From assembly GCA_964474455.1 (NCBI GenBank), contig CAYYSU010000010.1, positions 1 to 64,000 of the forward strand: a DNA stretch of 64,000 bases, given 5' to 3'. The notes beneath the pieces are model-generated. The model searched no databases and was not told the origin of the DNA. It was given only the letters and a program-made list of their open reading frames with translations. Positions 8,959 to 17,000 of the stretch are shown here, piece after piece (positions within the stretch are counted from its first letter, which is position 1; each line of letters opens with the position of its first letter). The stretch is from BM520 sp964474455. GTDB taxonomy: Bacteria > Bacteroidota > Bacteroidia > Bacteroidales > BM520. Made by a program: the position numbers and the translations under genes.

Positions 8959-10173
8959 ATGGCAACATTTTACGATTTTGATCTTGACGAGGATGTGATG
9001 GAAGCTATCACTATGATGGGATATAGCGAGCCTACTCCCGTGCAGGAAGCTGTGATACCGTTGATTCTTGAAAATCATGACCTTATAGCCTGTGCACAGA
9101 CCGGTACCGGTAAGACTGCCGCTTTCCTTTTGCCGCTGATACATAAGATTATGCAGCTTAAAGAAGATGGTAGTGTGAATACTATTATCATATCCCCGAC
9201 ACGCGAACTGGCACAACAGATCGACCAACAGATGCAGGGCTTTGCTTATTTTGCCAAAGTGAGCTCGATAGCAGTATATGGTGGTACTGCCGGCAGCGAC
9301 TGGGATCAGGAGAAGAAAGCTCTCTCCAAAGGTGCCGATATTATTATCGCTACTCCCGGCAGGCTAAAGTCGCACCTGATTCACAACTATGCCCGTCTTG
9401 AAAACCTGCAACATCTGGTTCTCGATGAGGCCGATCGTATGCTTGATATGGGCTTTGTCGATGACATACGCCAGATTATTAGTAAGTTACCTGCAAAACG
9501 TCAGACTCTTCTTTTTTCTGCTACAATGCCCAACGATATCCGTAAGCTGGCGCATGAGATTCTGCATGACCCCAGGGAGATTAACCTTGCAATGTCGAAA
9601 CCGGTAGAAGGTGTCTTGCAGGCTGCATATGTGCTTTCTGAAACCCAGAAATTGCCTTTGGTAACGCACCTCTTAAAGTATAAAGATCTGGATAGGATAT
9701 TGGTTTTTGCCTCCACAAAAGCTGATGTGAAGGATCTGCACCGATCTCTCAGGAAAGCCGGCCTCGACGCCAATGCCATACATTCTGACCTGGCACAGCC
9801 CGAGCGTGAGGATGTGCTTAACAAGTTTAAGGCAGGACAGGTTTCGATTCTTGTTGCCACTGATGTTGTAAGCCGTGGCATAGATGTACAGAATATTGAC
9901 CTTGTAATCAATTATAATGTGCCTTCAGATGCCGAGGATTACGTGCATCGCATTGGGAGAACAGCAAGGGCGAAATCTTCTGGTGTGGCTATAACTTTGG
10001 TGAACCGTGAGGATCAGATAAAAATGGGACGCATTGAAAAACTTATTGAAACACAGGTGTATAAATGTGAGCTGCCCGAAGGCTTCGAGCCCGGTCCGGA
10101 ATACAAACCGGTACAACAACATAGAAATAAGGGGTATCGGAAATACCCTCCCAGAGGTAAGAGGAAAAAATAA
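8959..10173 (+). CDS. DEAD-box ATP-dependent RNA helicase (RhlE-like)
   Basis: A 404-residue DEAD-box helicase with the full motif set: Q-motif region PTPVQEAVIP, motif I AQTGTGKT, PTRELAQQ, motif II DEAD, motif III SAT, and motif VI HRIGRTARA. A short basic tail (RNKGYRKYPPRGKRKK) probably binds RNA. These enzymes remodel RNA in ribosome assembly or mRNA decay in the cytoplasm. The ATG at 8959 is preferred over a TTG nine bases earlier. The tail is shorter than in many RhlE proteins, so which RhlE/DeaD paralogue this is remains open. Confidence 0.94.
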   Translation: MATFYDFDLDEDVMEAITMMGYSEPTPVQEAVIPLILENHDLIACAQTGTGKTAAFLLPLIHKIMQLKEDGSVNTIIISPTRELAQQIDQQMQGFAYFAKVSSIAVYGGTAGSDWDQEKKALSKGADIIIATPGRLKSHLIHNYARLENLQHLVLDEADRMLDMGFVDDIRQIISKLPAKRQTLLFSATMPNDIRKLAHEILHDPREINLAMSKPVEGVLQAAYVLSETQKLPLVTHLLKYKDLDRILVFASTKADVKDLHRSLRKAGLDANAIHSDLAQPEREDVLNKFKAGQVSILVATDVVSRGIDVQNIDLVINYNVPSDAEDYVHRIGRTARAKSSGVAITLVNREDQIKMGRIEKLIETQVYKCELPEGFEPGPEYKPVQQHRNKGYRKYPPRGKRKK

Positions 10174-10224
10174 ATTATTTGACCCCTTTGACAGAATGCT
10201 TTAGTGTGTGGATGTAGATGACTC

Positions 10225-10734
10225 TTATGTGTTAATTTTATCCTGTATATACTTCCTGTATCTCGCCTCAATTTTACGAAAGATCGGTATAAGAAGATAA
10301 TATAATGCGACTCCCAGCGGTATGGCTATTATGGCCCAGAATGCTGTTCCGATAAGCATGCTTTTGCCGAATTGAAGTAGTCCGTTTGTCCAGCTTTCGC
10401 TGAATAGCTGCCTGAGATCTTCCAGGTTTAAAGGAAAGTGTTCTATGCCAAAAAGCCATTCTCCGGTGCGGATGTTAGGAATAATTAAAAGTAGCTGTGC
10501 CGGAAATACAATGTAGTTTGCAGCTTGTATTGCCCCCTGATTTAATCTTAGCAGCGATGCCACGACGATACATATTAGTGTTGTTAATCCATATAGAGGC
10601 GACAGACCTATCATGGAGCCTATGGCTACTGTCAAAGCGAGTTTTTTTGGTGTGAGCCCCTGTTTAAGAAACATTAGCACAGGCCTTACAAACCTGTTGT
10701 AATACCACTTTTGTTCCCTCTCTTTTCTAATCAT
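10225..10734 (-). CDS. DUF2062 integral membrane protein
   Basis: A 169-residue protein with the DUF2062 pattern. A basic N-terminus is followed by LTPKKLALTVAIGSMIGLSPLYGLTT, an amphipathic region with NQGAIQAANYIVFPAQ, and a final hydrophobic helix. About three membrane segments are visible. DUF2062 proteins are of unknown function; some are fused to glycosyltransferases. The start overlaps the end of the upstream MFS gene by 8 bases, implying translational coupling. Confidence 0.85.
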   Translation of the reverse strand: MIRKEREQKWYYNRFVRPVLMFLKQGLTPKKLALTVAIGSMIGLSPLYGLTTLICIVVASLLRLNQGAIQAANYIVFPAQLLLIIPNIRTGEWLFGIEHFPLNLEDLRQLFSESWTNGLLQFGKSMLIGTAFWAIIAIPLGVALYYLLIPIFRKIEARYRKYIQDKINT

Positions 10735-11908
10735 CGATTATTTTCTGTTTTTTCCTTTCGGGGATGAAAAATATGAATAATAACGATATTATGGATAATC
10801 CTGTTGCAACGTAAAACATTTTTTCCAATCCCATGAAGTCTGCCAGCATTCCGGAGAGAAATACGGCCAGTGAGCTCATGGTGAAGTTCAGTGTCATATA
10901 TATGCCATTTATGAAGGCAGGATGATTGGTTTCGGTATCCTGTACCATGGCTAGTAGTACTGGAGTGCTGCCGAAAATAAGCAATCCGGTACAAATCAGG
11001 AATACTATACTCATCGCACCGGAAGATTGTAAGAACGCAAACATGGCTATTGGGGTGGATATTGCCATGATGGCGAGGGCTTTTTTGCGCCCAATCTTAT
11101 CCGATGCTGTTCCTGCCACTAATGTTCCCGCCGCGCCGGCAAGCTGGAAGATAGAGAGCGATATTCCCGCAGACCACAGTGAACCGCCTTCTCCTGTGAG
11201 GAAAGTGGGCAAAAAAGTACTCATACTCGACTTCAATAGTGCACGGAAGAACATATATCCGGTAATCACTGCAAAGAAAGGAAGGAGTTTTTTCAGTGCC
11301 TTCCACGGATGTGTCGGTGATTCAATGCGTTTCACATCGTCGCGAACCTTTACATTATGCAACCGCCACCATAATAACAACGATGCCAGCAGTCCAAAAG
11401 GAATAAGCTTCCACGTGCCTTCGAGCCCCCAGATAGTTACTGCACCAAGGATTGTCAGTGGTCCCAGGGTACGTGCAATCTCGCCTCCCATCATGTAAAA
11501 GCTCATCCCTTTACCTGTCTGTAAGCCGGATAATTTCTTTACCATTACAGGGGATGGAACATGATACAATGCGCCGCTGGTGCCGGCCACTAACAGCAGT
11601 ATGGCAAGAACAAAGTAGGAGGGAGCCACGCCAATGAGGCTCATGGCTACGGCAGTAATAGCCGGACATAAAATCACCAGGTATCGCATCTGAATCTTAT
11701 CTGCCAGCAAACCAATAAAAGGATTCATAAGATTGGGTAAGCGCTGAAATAACGAGAGCATCCCCGCAAGGGTATAGTTAATGCTCATCTTCTCTATTAT
11801 CAGTGGTAATACAGGCGCCAGAAACGATCCGTACACGTCATGTATAAGATGTGACAGAGAAAGAAGAGTGATATTACCTGTTTGAAACTTTTCGGGACTC
11901 TTTTTCAT
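10727..11908 (-). CDS. MFS transporter, Fsr (fosmidomycin resistance)-like
   Basis: A 393-residue 12-helix major facilitator. The N-terminal LSHLIHDVYGSFLAPVLPL and the GALYHVPSP motif in the fourth-helix region are hallmarks of the Fsr subfamily of drug/H+ antiporters, and SDKIGRKKA is the MFS loop motif between the two halves. The ATG at 11908 is preferred to an upstream TTG. A TAnnTTTG box ends only 6 bases before this ATG, so the transcript may be leaderless. The substrate is unknown. Confidence 0.88.
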   Translation of the reverse strand: MKKSPEKFQTGNITLLSLSHLIHDVYGSFLAPVLPLIIEKMSINYTLAGMLSLFQRLPNLMNPFIGLLADKIQMRYLVILCPAITAVAMSLIGVAPSYFVLAILLLVAGTSGALYHVPSPVMVKKLSGLQTGKGMSFYMMGGEIARTLGPLTILGAVTIWGLEGTWKLIPFGLLASLLLWWRLHNVKVRDDVKRIESPTHPWKALKKLLPFFAVITGYMFFRALLKSSMSTFLPTFLTGEGGSLWSAGISLSIFQLAGAAGTLVAGTASDKIGRKKALAIMAISTPIAMFAFLQSSGAMSIVFLICTGLLIFGSTPVLLAMVQDTETNHPAFINGIYMTLNFTMSSLAVFLSGMLADFMGLEKMFYVATGLSIISLLFIFFIPERKKQKIIDD

Positions 11909-11914
11909 TGTCGG

Positions 11915-11922
11915 CAAAGGTA
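11915..11922 (-). promoter_or_regulatory. TAnnTTTG -7 box for the Fsr-like gene
   Basis: TACCTTTG on the minus strand lies immediately before the ATG at 11908. Transcription should begin at or within a few bases of the start codon, leaving essentially no leader. Confidence 0.5.
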
Positions 11923-11955
11923 CAAAAGTGTTCTTTCTTTAAGTAAATAATGAAC

Positions 11956-11963
11956 TATATTTG
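11956..11963 (+). promoter_or_regulatory. TAnnTTTG -7 box for the second MFS-like gene
   Basis: TATATTTG on the plus strand lies 17 bases before the ATG at 11981. It forms a compact divergent promoter pair with the minus-strand box at 11915. Confidence 0.5.
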
Positions 11964-11980
11964 CAGCCTTAAATAGTCGA

Positions 11981-13267
11981 ATGAAAATAGTGTCATTATC
12001 CCAACTAAACGCAGCAGAACAAAAGACCTTTAAGTTGCATACGGCATACTCTTTAATCGAGGGTGTGGTGCTGGGTGTATTGGCGTTGAATGAGTTTGTC
12101 TTTATTAAAAGTCTTAACGGATCGCCTTACCAGCTTAGCTTTCTGTTTCAGTTTAGCATGGTGGTATTCGTTTTTCTTATTTTTATAAATGAATTTGTAC
12201 GACGCACAAAGCTAAAGCGCAGGATGCTTCGTAGAGTGGGTCTGCTCACTCGTCTGCCACTTATAGGCCTGCTCTTTTTCCCTCGGATCCCGGCGGCATA
12301 CGACGGTGATAGTATATACCATTACATCTTTTTAGCCATATTTTTGATCTATTACCTAGCTGCTCCAATAGTCAATCCCACCATCAACCTGTTTCTGAAA
12401 AATGCTTACCGGCACAAGAACTTCTCTCGGCTGTACTCTGTAAGTACATCATTGAATAAAATCGTAATGCTGGTGGTGACCTTTTCCTACGGGTTATTGC
12501 TTGATAATGACCCGTATGCCTTTACCTACGTTTTCCCTGTGGTAGCAGTGTTGGGAATACTATCTATCTTCATCTTCTCACGTATTCCATATCGTCTGCC
12601 CGACAATATGGGTGAGCCGGAGCCCTTTATGAAATCTGTGAGTAGTTCCATGAAGAGGATGCTATCTATAGTATGGAAAAATAAACCTTTTCTGCATTTC
12701 GAGGCCGCCTTTATGTTTTATGGCTTTGCTTTTATGTCGACAGTTTCGGTGATATTTATATATTTTGAGGAGGCTCTGCACCTGAATTATTCCAGTGTAG
12801 CGTTTTATCGCAATGCTTATAATATTGGAGCAATTGTATTGTTGCCAATTGCCGGCCGGCTGCTGAGTTCTGTGGACCCGCGGAAGTTTAGTGTCATTAC
12901 CTTCGGATCCATGTTTACATATATCGGATTTCTTGTGTTAACGGATTTTTTCCCTGGCAACTTTGAGTTTATGGGAATCACTGTGTTTTATATGTTGATT
13001 GGATATATCCTGTTTCATGCTGTTTTTGCCTCTACAATGCCACTGTTATGGAATATTGGTTCAGCATATTATTGTGCTGATGAGGATGCCGGCGATTATC
13101 AGGCGGTACATCTGTGGCTGACAGGAATCAGATCTGTGTTTGCTCCTGCAGTAGGTATTGTCTTTTACCAGCAGTTTGGATTTATTGCAACATTCATTAT
13201 CGGGATGGCGTCGTTGTTTATTGCAATTATAATCAGTATGTGGTCATACTACACTTCGTCTCGTTGA
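11981..13267 (+). CDS. MFS-like polytopic membrane protein
   Basis: A 428-residue protein with about 12 hydrophobic segments in two six-helix halves, separated by a polar loop near residues 205-230. The overall plan resembles a major facilitator but no diagnostic MFS loop motif (GRxxDRxGRR-type) is preserved. Charged stretches such as EFVRRTKLKRRMLRRVGLLTR follow the positive-inside rule. It is divergently transcribed from the Fsr-like transporter and converges on the MscS gene. The substrate is not recognisable. Confidence 0.7.
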   Translation: MKIVSLSQLNAAEQKTFKLHTAYSLIEGVVLGVLALNEFVFIKSLNGSPYQLSFLFQFSMVVFVFLIFINEFVRRTKLKRRMLRRVGLLTRLPLIGLLFFPRIPAAYDGDSIYHYIFLAIFLIYYLAAPIVNPTINLFLKNAYRHKNFSRLYSVSTSLNKIVMLVVTFSYGLLLDNDPYAFTYVFPVVAVLGILSIFIFSRIPYRLPDNMGEPEPFMKSVSSSMKRMLSIVWKNKPFLHFEAAFMFYGFAFMSTVSVIFIYFEEALHLNYSSVAFYRNAYNIGAIVLLPIAGRLLSSVDPRKFSVITFGSMFTYIGFLVLTDFFPGNFEFMGITVFYMLIGYILFHAVFASTMPLLWNIGSAYYCADEDAGDYQAVHLWLTGIRSVFAPAVGIVFYQQFGFIATFIIGMASLFIAIIISMWSYYTSSR

Positions 13268-13298
13268 TGGTTGGATCATCAATTTCGATAAAAACAGA

Positions 13299-14027
13299 TT
13301 ATTTAAACCTCTTTTGGAGCTCTCTTTTAATCTTTTCTGCGTAGCTGTTGTCGGGTGTGAATACCGTGATTTCGTAATGATTTCCCTCATCATCATTACC
13401 CAGATACCTTATTACAGGATCCTTGCTCAGCGAACTCCATGGTTGGCGCAGAATAAACTGCTTTATATCTGCTGCTTGTGTTTTTGGAGGAGTTTCCCCG
13501 TTAATGGAGATTGCAAATTTGAAGCTCTGTGACTGCTCTGTGTTTTGATGCCTAATAATTCTCTTTCCTGATATGGCGGTATATGGTATTAACTCAATAT
13601 CTCCCGAGGCATTTTTTAGTTCAATATATCTGGATTTGAACGATATCACCTTGCCTGAGACATTTTCATATTCAATGCTCTCCCCAATGGAGATTTCGTT
13701 TCCTGTTCTGAATATAAAAGCAGCAACGTAATCGCGGAGACGATACCACGTGTACCAAATAATAGCTGACAACGCTATTGTAAAGACCAGGATGCCCAGG
13801 AGTTTATGATGGTTATAAAAAACTGGTATTGATTCGTAAAAAACCCACAACCAAAATAATACTTCCAGGATTGGAATTCCAATACCAATAATCCTTTTTG
13901 ATAGTTCTTTTTTCATCATCAAAGGAAGATATTTCTTTATAATCCTTAGAATGACGTATCCTGTCAAGGTGAAAATTAGTAGCCAAAAAAGGTTACCCTG
14001 TGTTATTTCGTGAATGGTAATTTCCAT
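13299..14027 (-). CDS. MscS-like mechanosensitive channel domain protein
   Basis: A 242-residue membrane protein. Its C-terminal half matches the MscS pore-lining helix and beta domain (IGESIEYENVSGKVISFKS followed by IELIPYTAISGKRI). Four hydrophobic segments lie between residues 12 and 120. MscS channels open under membrane tension to release solutes. The gene starts one base after the stop of the giant cotransporter gene (stop codon 14029-14031), so the two proteins are probably translationally coupled and work together. The C-terminal cytoplasmic domain is short compared with E. coli MscS. Confidence 0.85.
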   Translation of the reverse strand: MEITIHEITQGNLFWLLIFTLTGYVILRIIKKYLPLMMKKELSKRIIGIGIPILEVLFWLWVFYESIPVFYNHHKLLGILVFTIALSAIIWYTWYRLRDYVAAFIFRTGNEISIGESIEYENVSGKVISFKSRYIELKNASGDIELIPYTAISGKRIIRHQNTEQSQSFKFAISINGETPPKTQAADIKQFILRQPWSSLSKDPVIRYLGNDDEGNHYEITVFTPDNSYAEKIKRELQKRFK

Positions 14028-14028
14028 A

Positions 14029-17000
14029 TTACAAGAGTTCAGCTTTTTTTAATCTTTCAACAATAAACCTGTATAGCACAGGATTTATTTCGTATATGCC
14101 TGAATCGTTAACATTTACCAGGTCTTTGCGATTTAGAGTTTCCAGGACATTTGCAGCTTCTTCTTTCTTTATCTGCATAATACGCGACAACTTCTCTGCT
14201 GTTGCCTGGCGGTGGATGATAAGTTGTACCAGTGAGAAAAGTGCTGTCTCTTCGAGTTTCTCAATAGGAATATCTTCGGGTATCGAGGGGTTTTTCATCT
14301 CCAGAATATTACCATTTATATTTTGGATGTTGGAGATCCATGATGCCAAAGCAATACCAATATTTCCATTGCTAAAGTTGAAATATCGTGAGAATAAACG
14401 AGCAAAATGCCATGGTCTGAAGTTGTTCTCATGCCTGCCGTTGAGGCTGAATTTAATGCCTCCCGCACGATGGCGCCGCATAACGATTGTCTCTATTTGT
14501 CTGGTATCAAAAGGCATAAGACGTATCTCTCCCGAAAAGACTTCATCAATAGTCGATACCTTTCTCATGATATTGTAGCTCACAGTTCCTGTATTTGCAA
14601 TAAAAAGTATCTTTTCTGCATATTTTTCGATCACCCTTTTTATGATTTCAAGTACTTGGTTTCCACCTTCAGTTCTGATCCACCATAATTCTATATTGTC
14701 AAAAATGATAATACTGTTTATCGGTAAAGTCTTAAGAGCTTCGTCCCAGGATTTGTTTTCTGATTCCAGGCTATCTGCAAGCGTGGCGTAGAATGATTTT
14801 TTTGATATGGAGCCTCCCACAGGTGGTGTAACCATAAATATTGGTGCCGAATCGGAGTGTATGGCTGCCACATGTTCACAGAAATATGTGTTTCCCGAAA
14901 ATTGTTCTCCCGTGACAAGGATAGCTCCTGTTCGACGTTGTTTATATCGATTATGAAATATCTCAAAGTCGTGGATCTCCTTCTCCCTTCCAATCCAGAA
15001 TTCCGGAGCATATTGCTGTTTACGCATGAAAAGCTGACGATAGTAAAATGGTATTTCTGATATTGGAATAACATTTCCCATCTGTGCTGTAATACGTGCG
15101 AGGCTTTCACTTTTCTTTTCCGCGTTGTTGGCACTTATAAGCCTGTTATGTAACAATACTCCCCGGCTTTGACGATACCACAGGTTGGTAAGAAATTCTC
15201 TTGTGCCACACTTCACTGTTTTTATGGTGCGTGTAAACACATTATTTATTTCCTCGCGTTCCCGGTTTCTGATGTAGTGTTTTAAGTTCCCTGCTGTACG
15301 TAGAAAAGGCTGTAGGCTGAGACGTCCGGAGAAGATCTCCAGAATGCGATTTATCTCTGCCTTTATCACCTCTTTTTGCTCCTCAAGAATTTTTATTTCA
15401 CTCTCCAGAATGTCAATATGTGAATTGATAAACTCCTGCTTCTCGTTTTCCGAAAATCCGGAAACTGAAAGCCTCGTGATGATATCATGCTCTTTCAGTA
15501 TCGATTCTCCGTATATCTTCATGAAGTGGTTGAGGCTTTTCCTGACCTTTACAGTAAATTCCTGTTGGAACATATGATCAAGTAATTGCTGGCTCTTTAC
15601 CTCCATGGTCTCAGGTTCCTCGAAGATTCTTTCACTGATCTCATTCATAAAGCCATCTGAGAGCACATAGAATGTCTCAGGGAAACGTAGAATTTTTCTT
15701 TGTAAACGATTGAATGCGTGGGTGATTTTTGTTTTTGACTCATTTCTGATCTCTTCGTTTTCAATCACTTCACTCAGCTTTTGAATTGAGACATCTCCCT
15801 CTTGAAGAATTTTTATAACAGCCTTGTGTTTTGCTGAAATATCCTTCTCAATGAGGTTGTCAATAGCATCTGTGATTTCATGGCTGCTGCTCTCCAGTGT
15901 GGTGCCTATGAGCATGAGGTTTAGCTCTAAATACATACTGTTAAACAGATGATTTTGATTCTGCTCCCAGTTGGATATGCGTTCCTCAGTGCCATTGATA
16001 TACTCTGAAAGTTGCCGCTCAAAAGTTGATAATTTCTGCTGCTGCTTTTGCTGAACAGGTTGGTTTAAAAGTATAGATATGCTTTTGTTTACACTGTGTA
16101 AATACTGATCTGCGTTTCTTACAAACCTCTTAATTTTTTCATTATTATCATTGACACCTTTGCTTATGATGGAAGTAACTTCATTAATAGCCTCTATCTG
16201 GGTATGAAGATGATTTGGATCTGCATTATTAAATGAGATATAACTCTTTATTAGTGTATCATGTAACTGCTCTATTGATACATAGTTAGCAATTATTAGA
16301 TGTATAACATTTTTTTCATTTTCAGATAGTAAATTAGCCAGACCTGGTATTATTTCTCTATTGAGAATTCTCTGAACAGGGATACTCTTCGATTTTCCTT
16401 TTCCTTTATTCTGAATATACTTCTCTAGTTTTATGCGATATGCTTTGGACGCATCGATATCATATTCTGTTTGGGTTATTGATTCTTTTCCCAGGGTTAT
16501 TTCAAGGCGGTTTGGTGCTTCCTTCACAATTTGTTGCAGCTCTCCGGCAACCTTCTCAGGAGTGTTGATAATCATAGCGTTAACAGCTGGTATAGTCTCT
16601 TTTTCCAGCCTGCCGTAATGACCTCTAAGGTTAAGGATTAATTTCCTGTATGCTGCACGCCTCACTGTGATCGCTGATCGCTCGGTGCTCTGAGTTTCAT
16701 CAGTTTGCGATAAAGCTATTTTACAATCGTTAAGGATGTCATGATAGACTTTATCGAAATGTGTTGCCACTGTGGCGAAATCATTGCCATAGCTCTCCAT
16801 AGTTTTTTTTATGGATAGCAAAGCTGGTGTACATGCCGATCTTATTTCTGGATGGATTAATTCAGGAATCTCTTCCTTTCTGGTTTGATGGAATGCCTTC
16901 AACTGAGCCGGCATACCTTTTTGGTAACTAAGGTTCAGTTTTTCAAACTCTGAGGATGATTTTACCAGTAAAACGGATCCCAGGTCTCTGCAAAGAATAT

